From Massilia sp. UBA2604 (GTDB lineage Bacteria; Pseudomonadota; Gammaproteobacteria; Burkholderiales; Burkholderiaceae_D), in assembly GCA_002339265.1 (NCBI GenBank), contig DDKG01000347.1, positions 1 to 30,707 of the forward strand: a stretch of DNA of 30,707 nucleotides, written 5' to 3'. The translations under genes and the position numbers were made by a program. A model generated the notes under the pieces. That model made no database searches. It saw only the letters and a program-made list of their open reading frames with translations, and had not been told where the DNA came from. Below are positions 7,574 to 15,667 of this stretch, in pieces. Positions within the stretch are counted from its first letter, which is position 1. Each line of letters opens with the position of its first letter.

Positions 7574-9388
7574 ATGATCCCGCAACCGTTTCTCAAGGCA
7601 GCCCTGCTGGCGGCTGCCATCCTGTTCGCGCCCGCTGCATCGGCCGCGCCGATGATGGGGCCACCGCTCAAGCTGGACGGCAAGGCCCAGGCCCAGGTCG
7701 TCAGCCAGCTGGCGGCGCGCCGCCCGGCGGTCGGCCTCGACGCCGACCACGGCTACAAGGTGATGGCCCAGCACCCGGGCGTGCAGGGCACCCACGTGGT
7801 GCGCGTCGCCCACCTGTACAAGGGTCTCAGGATTTTTGGTTCGGAATCCGTGGTGGTGCTCGATGCGCGGCGCCAGATCGTGTCCGAAAGCGCCTCGCCG
7901 CGCCGCCTGCACCTGGGCCGCGGCGCCTCGAACCGCCTCGGCGCCGCCACCGCGGGCTTCGACGTCAAGCCGACCATCAACCGCAAGGCCGCGGTCGCCG
8001 CCGCGCTGCGCGACATGCCGGAAGGCGTCGTCAATGTGGTGGCGCCGACCGCGGAGCTCCTTATCTATCCGATGATGCGCGACGAACGCGCGCCCGGCGC
8101 CGAGGGCAAGCTCGAATCCGAGCTGAACGCGGTCGACCTGATTGAAACGGTGGACCGCTACGAGCTGGCCTGGCTGGTGCGGTTGCGCACCCGGAGCGGC
8201 GAGCAACCCCTGTACTACGACGTGGTCGTCAGCGCGCTCGACGGCGAGATCATCGACCGCTGGAACATGCTGCAGACGGTGGAAGGCGTCGGCAAGAGCC
8301 AGTACAACGGCGACGTCCCCCTGAGCACGACCTTCGCCAACAACGTCTACCAGATGCTCGACCCCGAGCGCGGCAAGGGCGGGTCCTTCGGCGCGATGGC
8401 GATCACCAACGCCAACCACGGCACCTCGAGCGGCCGGGTCTACACCAACACCGTCAACACCTGGGGCGACGGCAAGCAGTTCGTCGAGGGTGGCAGCACC
8501 ACGGGCCCCAACGGCCAGACCGCCGCCGTCAACGCCATGTGGGGCCTGAAGAACACCTATGACATGCACAAGAACGTGCTGGGCTGGCTGGCGCTGGACG
8601 GCCAGGACACGGCCACCCACATCGCGGTCCACGTCAACCGCGGCTACGACAACGCCTATTACAGCGACACCTGCCGCTGCATGTTCATCGGCGACGGCAC
8701 CTATTTCACCAACCTGGGATCGATCGACGTGGTCGGCCACGAGATGGGCCACGGCATCACGGCGGCCACCTCGAACCTGGTGTATCCGGGCGAGCCGGGT
8801 GGCCTCAACGAGTCGAGTTCGGACATCGCGGGCGAGGTGGTCGAAGCCTATGCGCGCGGCGGCGGCACGGGCGACGTCATCCCCGAGACCGGCAACGACT
8901 GGATGCTGGGCAGCGAAATCAGCCGCACCGGCACGCCGCTGCGCTGGATGATCAAGCCGAGCAAGGACGGCAACAGCCACGATGCCTGGAGCACGGGCCT
9001 GCGCCGGCTGGACGTCCACTACAGCAGTGGCCCGAACAACCGCATGTTCTACTTCCTGGCCAAGGGTTCGAGCGCGGAGAACGGCAACGATGCCTGGAGC
9101 CGCTACCTGGTCAAGCAGCCGCTGGGGATGACGGGCATCGGCATCGACAAGGCCTTCCGCATCTGGTTCCGCGCCAACACGACCAAGTTCACGTCCAGCA
9201 CCAATTACGCCGACGCGCGCGCCAAGATGATCGAAGCCGCTGGGGAGCTGTATGGGGCCGGGGGCCGCGAGGCGATCGCGGTGCAGCGCGCCTATGGCGC
9301 GATCAATGTGGGGGCAGACGTCGACGAACCCGTGCCAGAGCCGTCGACGGCGCCGGCTACTGGTCGGACATTAGTGGAAACGGATTGA
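7574..9388 (+). CDS. Secreted thermolysin-family (M4) neutral metalloprotease
   Basis: A 604-aa preproenzyme. The ATG at 7574 is preceded by GGAGAC and starts a signal peptide (MIPQPFLKAA to about residue 24, ending PAASA). Residues about 25-230 are an FTP/PepSY-type propeptide; the catalytic domain starts near residue 238. The M4 site is intact: H389-E390-M-G-H393, third ligand Glu413 in GGLNESSSDIAGE with Asp417, and catalytic His482 in DVHYSSGP; spacing equals that of thermolysin. Autoprocessing and secretion of an extracellular endopeptidase are expected. The tail contains VPEPST (587-592), the usual start of a PEP-CTERM sorting signal, but the membrane helix and Arg cluster that should follow are absent. 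The last 32 bp overlap the convergent M23 gene. Confidence 0.93.
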   Translation: MIPQPFLKAALLAAAILFAPAASAAPMMGPPLKLDGKAQAQVVSQLAARRPAVGLDADHGYKVMAQHPGVQGTHVVRVAHLYKGLRIFGSESVVVLDARRQIVSESASPRRLHLGRGASNRLGAATAGFDVKPTINRKAAVAAALRDMPEGVVNVVAPTAELLIYPMMRDERAPGAEGKLESELNAVDLIETVDRYELAWLVRLRTRSGEQPLYYDVVVSALDGEIIDRWNMLQTVEGVGKSQYNGDVPLSTTFANNVYQMLDPERGKGGSFGAMAITNANHGTSSGRVYTNTVNTWGDGKQFVEGGSTTGPNGQTAAVNAMWGLKNTYDMHKNVLGWLALDGQDTATHIAVHVNRGYDNAYYSDTCRCMFIGDGTYFTNLGSIDVVGHEMGHGITAATSNLVYPGEPGGLNESSSDIAGEVVEAYARGGGTGDVIPETGNDWMLGSEISRTGTPLRWMIKPSKDGNSHDAWSTGLRRLDVHYSSGPNNRMFYFLAKGSSAENGNDAWSRYLVKQPLGMTGIGIDKAFRIWFRANTTKFTSSTNYADARAKMIEAAGELYGAGGREAIAVQRAYGAINVGADVDEPVPEPSTAPATGRTLVETD

Positions 9389-10052
9389 GCGGCGTGCCTT
9401 TCCACCACTGCTTTTCCGGCGTCAGCGCGACGACGGCGAAGTGCAGGTGCGGCGCGGCCGGGTCGGCATTGCCGGTCGCACCGACGTAGCCGACGATCTC
9501 GCCGCGCTTGACCTCCATGCCTTCCTTGATATTGTCGGCATAGCGGTCGAGGTGGGCGTAGTAATACGCGTACTGCTCGCTTGGATCGAACTGGTAGACC
9601 GTCAGGCCGCCCGGCTTGCTCTGGAACAGCTTGACCACCTTGCCGTCGGCCGCCGCCAGCACCGGTGTGCCGGTCGGCGCCATGATGTCGAGCGCCTCGT
9701 GCTGGCGCTGCTCGCCGCGTGCTTGATGGAAGGTGTCGGTCAGCTGGCTCGACGTGATGCCCTGGACCGGCACCAGCAGCTTGCCGGGAACGGTGGCCGG
9801 GGCCATCGGCGCAGCGCCTTCCGCGAGTTCAGGGCGCAGCGGCAGGTCGGCCTCTAACAGGTTCGGCTCGACTACCGGCGCCGGCGGCAGCTGGCCCTCG
9901 ATCTGCGCCGCCGGCACGCCGCCCGGATTCGAGGCCGGCGGAGCGGTGGCGACGACCTCCGGCGCCGGCGCGCTGGAACCGTCGCTCAGCAGCACGAACA
10001 ACACCCCGGCGCCCAGCAGCGCGCCAACGATCAAGGTCATCAGCCATTTCAT
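9357..10052 (-). CDS. Membrane-anchored M23 (LytM-type) peptidoglycan endopeptidase
   Basis: A 231-aa protein with an N-terminal helix (MKWLMTLIVGALLGAGVLFV) acting as anchor or uncleaved signal, a Pro/Ala-rich linker (25-90) and a C-terminal LytM domain. Zinc ligands are present: His118 and Asp122 in HEALD, and His204 in PHLHF, with His202 the partner. The domain would hydrolyse peptidoglycan cross-bridges in the periplasm or activate amidases. GGAG lies 6 nt before the ATG. The L,D-transpeptidase gene lies 50 bp upstream on the same strand, suggesting a cell-wall remodelling pair. The 3' end overlaps the M4 gene tail by 32 bp. Confidence 0.9.
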   Translation of the reverse strand: MKWLMTLIVGALLGAGVLFVLLSDGSSAPAPEVVATAPPASNPGGVPAAQIEGQLPPAPVVEPNLLEADLPLRPELAEGAAPMAPATVPGKLLVPVQGITSSQLTDTFHQARGEQRQHEALDIMAPTGTPVLAAADGKVVKLFQSKPGGLTVYQFDPSEQYAYYYAHLDRYADNIKEGMEVKRGEIVGYVGATGNADPAAPHLHFAVVALTPEKQWWKGTPLNPFPLMSDQ

Positions 10053-10102
10053 CGCGTTCTCCGTCCGGCGCCTCCCGCGCCGCTAGTGAGTGAATGTAAA
10101 GA

Positions 10103-11146
10103 TTATTTAACGAGCTCGACGTCGGTGTCTTCACTGACCACGGCGCCAACTTCGGCGGCGCTCCAGTTGGTCAGGCGAATGCAGCCATGCGACTCGGTCT
10201 TGCCCACGTGGCCGGGCACCGGCGTGCCGTGGATGCCGTAGTGCGGCTTCGACAAGTCGATCCACATCACACCGACCGGGTTGTTCGGGCCCGGCTTGAT
10301 CTGCGTCTTGCTGTCGCCCGGCTTGGCGTCCCAGAACAGTTTGGGGTTGTAGTTGTAGACCGGGTTGGCGTGCACGCCATTGATCTTCCAGTTGCCGATT
10401 GGCAGCGGGTCGCGCTTGCTGCCGGTCGAGACCGGATACTGGGCCAGCAGCTGGCCGCCGGCGTCGTACAGCTGCAGCGTCTTGGTCGAATCACGCACCA
10501 CCACTTTCGCGGCCGGCGGCAGCGGCTGCTTGCCGCTCACGTGCGGCACCACGATCCGTTCGCCGGCCTGCGCCAGGGACTTGCCGGGATTCAGGCGCTG
10601 CAGCAGGGCCGGGCTGGCATGGAATTTCTCGCCGAGGCCTTCGAGCGCGGTCGCGTAGCCGAGCGCGGGCAGCTTGGCCTTGCCCATCATGGTGTCGGGG
10701 ATCGGCTGGAAGGGACCGGCCACGTCTTCGGCGGTGATCGTGTATTCGGCCAGCGTTGGGCTGGGGTCGGTATTCAGTGCATTCCAGGTCGCGTCGTCGA
10801 GCTTGCCGGTGACAGGCAGGTTGCGCTGAGCCTGGAAGGTGTTCAGGGCTTGCCGCATATTCGAGCCGTACGCGCCGTCGATCTCGCCCGGCGACAGGTA
10901 CTGGCGTTCGAGCAGCACCTGGGCCCGCAGCAGGCGTTCAAATTCGGCTTGTTCGGCGATGGCGGGATCCTGCACGGCGCCAGTTACGGCTTGCATCGGT
11001 GTTCCGGCCGGCGCAGCTGGCGCGGGGGCTTGCTGTTGCAGCGGCTGCTGGGCAGGAGCTGGCTGGCTGACCGGCTGTTGCGCGAAGGCAGAAGGGAAAA
11101 CGCCTCCAAGGGCGGCGATCAGGGTCAGTGCGGTAGCTTTCTTCAT
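10103..11146 (-). CDS. L,D-transpeptidase with peptidoglycan-binding domain
   Basis: A 347-aa exported YkuD-family enzyme. It has a signal peptide (MKKATALTLI to about residue 22, SAFA), a Gln/Pro/Ala-rich linker, a PG_binding_1 domain (about 60-112, with VLLERQYLSPGEIDGAYGS), a LysM-like segment (about 145-200, ending AGERIVVPHV) and the YkuD catalytic domain (about 213-347). The active site motif SHGCIRL places the nucleophile at Cys322, with the upstream HYGIHGT motif. It would form 3-3 cross-links or attach proteins to peptidoglycan. AGGAG lies 6 nt before the ATG. It precedes the M23 gene in the same direction. Confidence 0.92.
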   Translation of the reverse strand: MKKATALTLIAALGGVFPSAFAQQPVSQPAPAQQPLQQQAPAPAAPAGTPMQAVTGAVQDPAIAEQAEFERLLRAQVLLERQYLSPGEIDGAYGSNMRQALNTFQAQRNLPVTGKLDDATWNALNTDPSPTLAEYTITAEDVAGPFQPIPDTMMGKAKLPALGYATALEGLGEKFHASPALLQRLNPGKSLAQAGERIVVPHVSGKQPLPPAAKVVVRDSTKTLQLYDAGGQLLAQYPVSTGSKRDPLPIGNWKINGVHANPVYNYNPKLFWDAKPGDSKTQIKPGPNNPVGVMWIDLSKPHYGIHGTPVPGHVGKTESHGCIRLTNWSAAEVGAVVSEDTDVELVK

Positions 11147-11269
11147 ACGGTCTCCTGCAATATGCTTCTGGAAACCTTAGCGTAATGACATGATTTAGCT
11201 GGGTCTGTGCGTGAACGAACTCTTCAATCTTGTCCGCTTTGTTCCACCGGACGCTACAATCCACGCACC

Positions 11270-11572
11270 ATGTCGACCATCAGCCATATCGTTACCCTCG
11301 TTCCGCTCGGCGCCAGCTTTTCCGCCCAGGAAGAGACGACCTTGTTGCAGGCGCTGGAGGCGGCCGGGCTCGATGCCCCAAGCTCTTGCCGCAATGGCAC
11401 TTGCCGCACCTGCATCTGCCGCCTGCAGTCGGGCACGGTGGCCTACGCCATCGAGTGGCCCGGGTTGTCGTTCGACGAGAAACGGGAAGGATATATTTTG
11501 CCTTGTGTGGCGTTGGCGCGCAGCGATCTTGTAGTGGACTTACCGCTTGCGCGGCGGGTGTGGTTTGATTGA
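11270..11572 (+). CDS. Plant-type 2Fe-2S ferredoxin
   Basis: A 100-aa electron-transfer protein. The cluster ligands follow the plant-type pattern: Cys40, Cys45 and Cys48 in SSCRNGTCRTC, and Cys79 in ILPCVAL; Cys50 is an extra cysteine. The fold starts after a short beta strand with HIVTLVPLG. The ATG at 11270 gives the usual length; an upstream in-frame start at 11207 would add 21 residues of poor quality. No strong ribosome-binding site is visible. No reductase or oxygenase is adjacent, so the partner is unknown. Its end lies 25 bp from the convergent 204-aa gene. Confidence 0.85.
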   Translation: MSTISHIVTLVPLGASFSAQEETTLLQALEAAGLDAPSSCRNGTCRTCICRLQSGTVAYAIEWPGLSFDEKREGYILPCVALARSDLVVDLPLARRVWFD

Positions 11573-11597
11573 GCGCCCAAGAAAATGTCTTCAACGC

Positions 11598-12212
11598 TTA
11601 GAAATGCGTGCCTACGTCGGAAGCCGCCTCTTTGTAGTCGAACCAGACGTTGTTCAGATTTTCCATCAATAACTCAAGGGCTTCAGGAACCTTCTTTATC
11701 CCGACAAGGTATTGATCGAATCCCTCACGGACGTTCACGCCACTAGCTGGCCGAACGTAGCTCTCAAGCTCTTCCTGGCAATACTCGACCTGCTCCTCGA
11801 TGACTTCGGTTTGCCGCCGCCAGTCCCCGTGGATCAGGTGCTCGCCATTCATCCGTGCTTCGTCCTCGAATGCATCGGTGAATTCGGCTTGAAGCGCGTC
11901 AGGGACTTGGTCAATCGTATGAATCTTGCCGTCGGCGATGCGGCGGATGATCTTCATGCATTCAAATGCTTCATGATCGAAGCGGCCACCTTCGTCAAGG
12001 TGCCCGAGTTCGATGAAGCAGGTATCGAGTTCATCGAGCAGCTCATCGATCTTTTCCATGACGTGTTGCTGTTGCGGCTGCAGGGGAACCATCAGCCGAA
12101 TCACTTCGTCACGTGCGTCCGCATAGACGGCCTGCTTGCGATGGTAGGCGTCGATGCGCGCATTGTGCGCCTTGAGTACGAGGTCGAGTGTGCTTGGGGG
12201 ACTGGTCGCCAT
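11598..12212 (-). CDS. Acidic helical protein, 204 aa, unknown
   Basis: I do not recognise this family. The product is acidic, nearly all alpha-helical, rich in Glu, Asp and Gln, and has no signal or membrane helix. Notable stretches are VMEKIDELLDELDTCF and IEEQVEYCQEELESYV, which could form coiled coil. Codon use is noticeably less GC-biased than in the flanking genes (for example many GAA, GAT and CAA codons), which suggests acquisition or a weakly expressed gene. The 74-aa gene lies 60 bp upstream on the same strand, so the pair may be one transcript. Confidence 0.65.
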   Translation of the reverse strand: MATSPPSTLDLVLKAHNARIDAYHRKQAVYADARDEVIRLMVPLQPQQQHVMEKIDELLDELDTCFIELGHLDEGGRFDHEAFECMKIIRRIADGKIHTIDQVPDALQAEFTDAFEDEARMNGEHLIHGDWRRQTEVIEEQVEYCQEELESYVRPASGVNVREGFDQYLVGIKKVPEALELLMENLNNVWFDYKEAASDVGTHF

Positions 12213-12272
12213 GTATGTGTTTCGAAATGTGAAGTGACGCTTTCTACTGCAGCCTCGGGCTTTGCAGACCCG

Positions 12273-12497
12273 TTATTTCTTGATCTTGGCCAGTTTGCCT
12301 TCGGCAACCATCACTTCGGCAAAGCGCGACCACGACAGACGGTGCTTGTTCACGTGATTGCCGCTAGGCAGCCATTCGATATTGCCTTTGCTGATCAGAA
12401 GGGTGCCCAGGCTCTTTCCATCTTCCTTCACGCTGATTTCCACATCCTTGCTCAGGACAAATTTCGTGTTCAGTGAGAGTGCTACTTCATGCGCCAT
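12273..12497 (-). CDS. 74-aa basic protein, unknown
   Basis: A small product ending in a basic tail (GKLAKIKK). The core LISKGNIEWLPSGN followed by LSWSRFAEVMVAEG looks like a compact conserved domain of beta strands and one amphipathic helix, but I cannot name it. GGAG lies 7 nt before the ATG, and an extended -10 sequence lies about 40 bp further upstream. It is likely transcribed together with the 204-aa gene downstream. Both stand out from neighbours by lower GC. Confidence 0.65.
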   Translation of the reverse strand: MAHEVALSLNTKFVLSKDVEISVKEDGKSLGTLLISKGNIEWLPSGNHVNKHRLSWSRFAEVMVAEGKLAKIKK

Positions 12498-12536
12498 TCG
12501 GATGCTCCATATGCAGTTACGTTATTGCAGTCAACA

Positions 12537-12545
12537 AATATAGCA
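12537..12545 (-). promoter_or_regulatory. Extended -10 promoter for the 74-aa gene
   Basis: Read leftward the site is TGCTATATT, an extended -10 (TGn plus TATATT at 12537-12542). It lies about 40 bp before the ATG at 12497. A TTGAAC upstream is too far away (21 bp) to be a standard -35, which is tolerable for extended -10 promoters. Confidence 0.4.
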
Positions 12546-12645
12546 CTGAAGCATCATCAGCCTGTTCAATATGGTTGCATCAACTTCAAAGCGGCACGCT
12601 TCGGTTGTGCGATGGCAACATCTGCCTCGGTTGTGCACGGTCAGC

Positions 12646-13677
12646 TCAGGGTTCGCCGCCAATCCCGGTGGTCGCAAACCGCTCCCGATACAGCTTTGGT
12701 GCGATGCCCAGCTTTTTCATGAACACCCGCCGCATATGCGCCTCGTCGCTGAAACAGGCGCGCGCGGCCACCGTCTTCAATGGCAGCGCCAGGTCGGCCA
12801 GCAGGTGGGTGGCCCGCTCGAAGCGGCTGGCCTCGATGAATTCCTGGGCGCTCAGCCCGACCTCTTGCTGGAATACCCGGGCGAAGTGGCGCTCGCTCAT
12901 CATCGCCCTGGCGGCCAGTTGCGCCGTCGTGAAGCGCTCGTGCAGATTGTCGAGGATCCAGTTTTGCAATTCGCGGATGTTCGGGCGCGCCGTGCGTTCG
13001 CTCTTGAGGTAGGAACTGAACTGCGACTGGCCGCCGGGGCGCTTGAGGTAGACCACCATCTCGGTGGCCACTTCGAGCGCCAGGTCGCGGCCAAAGTCTT
13101 CCTCGACCAGGGCCAGCGCCAGGTCCATGCCGGCGGTAACGCCGGCCGAGGTCCACAGCTTGCCGTCGCGGATGAAGATCGCGTCGGCCTCGACCGCAAT
13201 GGCGGGGTGAAGCGCCTGCAGGCGCTCGGCCACGCTCCAATGGGTGGTGGCGCGCTTGCCGTCGAGTACGCCGGCGGCGGCGAGAAAGAAGGCGCCGGAA
13301 CAGAGCGAGGCCAGGCGTTCGATGCGGGGGCAGGCCGCCGCCACCCAGTCGACGATCGCAGCGCCGTCCGCCAATGCCGCGTCGATGTGGCGGGCGCCGA
13401 CCACGATCGCGCTGTCGGGCAGCGCCAGCGTGTTCAAGACCTTGGTCGCCTCGAGCGACATCAGGGTGTCCGATGGTACCGGGCCGAGACGGCTCGACGC
13501 GATGCGCACGTCGTAGCCGGGCAGATGGCCGCGGCGCGCGAGATGCAGGTTGGCGTACTCGAACACCGACATCGGTCCGATCGCTTCCATCGCCTTGAAG
13601 CCCGGGTAGACCACGATGTCGACGGTCCGGGTGCGTTCTTTGCCTGCGTCGATGGCAGGTGGGGGCGTGCTGGTCAT
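12646..13677 (-). CDS. GlxA-family transcriptional regulator (DJ-1/PfpI domain + AraC HTH)
   Basis: A 343-aa regulator. Residues about 17-185 form a DJ-1/PfpI-like domain (VDIVVYPGFKAMEAIGP, and Cys126 at the nucleophile elbow in LASLCSGAFFLAAAG); residues about 225-335 form the two-helix-turn-helix AraC domain (TTAQLAARAMMSERHFARVF, then RACFSDEAHMRRVFMKKLGI). In this family the DJ-1 domain is thought to sense a ligand. The start at 13677 gives MTSTPPP; a start at 13719 would add a basic leader and run into a direct repeat. It is divergent from frmA across 139 bp, a typical arrangement for a regulator and its target, so formaldehyde or thiol-adduct control is plausible but not shown. Confidence 0.88.
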   Translation of the reverse strand: MTSTPPPAIDAGKERTRTVDIVVYPGFKAMEAIGPMSVFEYANLHLARRGHLPGYDVRIASSRLGPVPSDTLMSLEATKVLNTLALPDSAIVVGARHIDAALADGAAIVDWVAAACPRIERLASLCSGAFFLAAAGVLDGKRATTHWSVAERLQALHPAIAVEADAIFIRDGKLWTSAGVTAGMDLALALVEEDFGRDLALEVATEMVVYLKRPGGQSQFSSYLKSERTARPNIRELQNWILDNLHERFTTAQLAARAMMSERHFARVFQQEVGLSAQEFIEASRFERATHLLADLALPLKTVAARACFSDEAHMRRVFMKKLGIAPKLYRERFATTGIGGEP

Positions 13678-13701
13678 GCGCCATTGTCGCCGCCGCGGGC
13701 G

Positions 13702-13735
13702 GCAAAATCCAGTCTTCATGCAGCAAAATCCTGCC
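13702..13735. promoter_or_regulatory. 21-bp-phased direct repeat, candidate AraC/GlxA operator
   Basis: GCAAAATCC occurs at 13702-13710 and again at 13723-13731, and the match extends as GCAAAATCCNGNC. The 21-bp period is two helical turns, the spacing typical of AraC-family half-sites on one DNA face. The site lies between the GlxA-type regulator and the frmA start, 80-115 bp before the latter. Confidence 0.45.
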
Positions 13736-13816
13736 ATTCGCGCGCCCTCGGGCGCAAAGCGCCGGCCGCCGCGCGCATACTGCTGGCCAATCGAATCAAC
13801 GCACACGAGGATCACC

Positions 13817-14923
13817 ATGAAAACCAAAGCAGCCGTCGCATGGCAGGCGGGCCAGCCGCTGACGATCGAAGAAGTGGACCTGCAAGGCCCGCGCGAAGGC
13901 GAGGTGCTGGTCGAGCTGAAGGCCACCGGCATCTGCCATACCGACTACTACACGCTGTCGGGCGCCGATCCGGAAGGCCTGTTCCCGGCCATCCTGGGCC
14001 ACGAGGGCGCCGGCGTCGTGGTCGACGTCGGTCCGGGCGTGAGCACCCTGAAAAAAGACGATCACGTCATCCCGCTGTACACGCCGGAATGCCGGCAATG
14101 CAAATTCTGCCTGTCGCAGAAGACCAATCTGTGCCAGGCGATCCGCTCGACCCAGGGTCGGGGCCTGATGCCCGACGCGACCTCGCGCTTCTCGCTGGAC
14201 GGCAAGCCGCTGTTCCACTACATGGGCACGTCGACCTTCTCGAACTACATCGTGGTGCCGGAGATCGCGCTGGCCAAGATCCGCAGCGACGCACCGTTCG
14301 ACAAGGTCTGCTACATCGGCTGCGGCGTCACCACCGGCGTCGGCGCGGTGCTGTTCTCGGCCAAGGTCGAAGCGGGCGCCAACGTGGTCGTGTTCGGCCT
14401 GGGCGGCATCGGCCTGAACGTGATCCAGGCCGCGAAGATGGTCGGCGCCGACAAGATCATCGGCGTCGACATCAATCCGGCGCGCGAAGCGATGGCCCGC
14501 AAGTTCGGCATGACCGATTTCATCAATCCGAACGAGGTCGCCAACGTGGTGGACCATATCGTGCAGCTGACCGATGGCGGCGCCGACTACAGCTTCGAGT
14601 GCGTCGGCAACGTCACGCTGATGCGTCAGGCGCTCGAGTGCACTCACAAGGGTTGGGGCCAGTCCTTCATCATCGGCGTGGCCGCCGCCGGCCAGGAAAT
14701 CGCGACCCGGCCGTTCCAGCTGGTGACCGGGCGCGAGTGGAAGGGATCGGCCTTCGGCGGCGCGCGCGGCCGCACCGACGTGCCGAAGATCGTCGACTGG
14801 TATATGGAAGGCAAACTCAATATCGACGACCTGATCACCCACCGCCTGCCGCTCGAACGCATCAACGAAGGCTTCGACCTGATGAAGTCGGGCGAATCGA
14901 TTCGTTCTGTGGTGCTCTACTGA
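13817..14923 (+). CDS. frmA: S-(hydroxymethyl)glutathione dehydrogenase / class III alcohol dehydrogenase
   Basis: A 368-aa class III zinc alcohol dehydrogenase that oxidises S-hydroxymethylglutathione to S-formylglutathione with NAD, the main formaldehyde detoxification step; it can also reduce S-nitrosoglutathione. Catalytic zinc ligands are Cys40 in GICHTD and His62 in GHEGAG; the structural zinc is held by Cys92, Cys95, Cys98 and Cys106. The class III signatures AIRSTQGRGLMPD and GTSTFSNYIVVPE and the coenzyme motif GLGGIGLNVIQAA are present. The ATG at 13817 has GAGG 6 nt upstream. The usual partner, S-formylglutathione hydrolase (FrmB), is not adjacent; the esterase piece downstream belongs to another family. 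Also known as adhC. Confidence 0.95.
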   Translation: MKTKAAVAWQAGQPLTIEEVDLQGPREGEVLVELKATGICHTDYYTLSGADPEGLFPAILGHEGAGVVVDVGPGVSTLKKDDHVIPLYTPECRQCKFCLSQKTNLCQAIRSTQGRGLMPDATSRFSLDGKPLFHYMGTSTFSNYIVVPEIALAKIRSDAPFDKVCYIGCGVTTGVGAVLFSAKVEAGANVVVFGLGGIGLNVIQAAKMVGADKIIGVDINPAREAMARKFGMTDFINPNEVANVVDHIVQLTDGGADYSFECVGNVTLMRQALECTHKGWGQSFIIGVAAAGQEIATRPFQLVTGREWKGSAFGGARGRTDVPKIVDWYMEGKLNIDDLITHRLPLERINEGFDLMKSGESIRSVVLY

Positions 14924-15651
14924 CGGCGGTGCCGGCTGAAGAACTGCCACATCGTCTCGTTGGCGTCGATGTCGCGGGTCGTGGCGCCGATCGGCAGGCC
15001 GACGTTGAACGGGTCGGCGGCGGGCCAGGTATGGCCGCCGTCGGCGATCGTCGCCAGCGTCACGCTTTGCTGGCCGTTGCCGGCTTCCTGCCAGGTCACT
15101 TTGGTGCCGTCGCCGGGATCGGCGTCGATCGTGCGCGTGGCCTGGGCGCCGGGCGCGATGCCGTTCTGCTTGAGCCAATACTGGTAGCTGTCCTGCGCCG
15201 ACAGGTAGCCGCCCGGCTTGCCGTCATAGGCGACCACCTTGTCGGAGGTGCCATGCATCAGCAGCACGCCGACCCGGGACGGTTTGGCATGGTGCTGCGC
15301 CACCGGTTCCGGCATCGGCGCGCCGAACGGTTTGGTGAGGTAGTCGTCGGCGCCGTCCCTGAAACCGCGCGCCTTGTCCTCGAAGGCGTCGCGCGCGGTC
15401 AGCATCAGCACCGGCAGGTTGCGCGGCGCGTGCGCCTTGATCGTGCGGCAGACGTCCAGGCCGTCGAGGTCGGGCAGGTTCAGGTCGAGCAAGATGACAT
15501 CGTAGGCTTCGCGCGTGGCCAGTTCGATGGCGAGCTTGCCGGTGGCGGCGTGGTCGGGATGCCAGTGCAATCCTTCCAGGAAGTCCACCACCTGGCGCGC
15601 GATGGTCGGATGGTCTTCCACGACCAGCACGCTCAGGGGGCGGGGCGCCAT
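14917..15651 (-). CDS. Chimera: response-regulator receiver fused to C-terminal half of a PHB-depolymerase-like esterase
   Basis: A 244-aa open frame made of two unrelated halves. Residues 1-110 are an OmpR-type receiver with all key residues (Glu12-Asp13, Asp56 in ILLDLNLP, Thr85, Lys107 in DDYLTKPF), but the sequence breaks off where the last helix should begin. Residues 111-244 match the back half of LpqC/PHB-depolymerase esterases: VGVLLMHGTSD with Asp137 and IADGGHTWP with His207, then the usual DIDANETMWQFF end. The esterase nucleophile elbow (GxSxG) and the regulator's DNA-binding domain are both missing. The join, near 15321, is in frame. A deletion between two genes explains this best; the product is unlikely to be a working regulator or esterase. 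GAGG precedes the ATG; it starts 16 bp after the kelch gene and overlaps frmA by 7 bp. Confidence 0.8.
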   Translation of the reverse strand: MAPRPLSVLVVEDHPTIARQVVDFLEGLHWHPDHAATGKLAIELATREAYDVILLDLNLPDLDGLDVCRTIKAHAPRNLPVLMLTARDAFEDKARGFRDGADDYLTKPFGAPMPEPVAQHHAKPSRVGVLLMHGTSDKVVAYDGKPGGYLSAQDSYQYWLKQNGIAPGAQATRTIDADPGDGTKVTWQEAGNGQQSVTLATIADGGHTWPAADPFNVGLPIGATTRDIDANETMWQFFSRHRRQ

Positions 15652-15667
15652 GCGTGTGCCTCGCGCC

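Noticed and set aside
15178..15320. Esterase part of the chimera as the S-formylglutathione hydrolase partner of frmA
   Set aside because: The HGTSD and GGHTWP blocks belong to the LpqC/PHB-depolymerase type; FrmB-type motifs such as the GYDHSYYFI end are absent.
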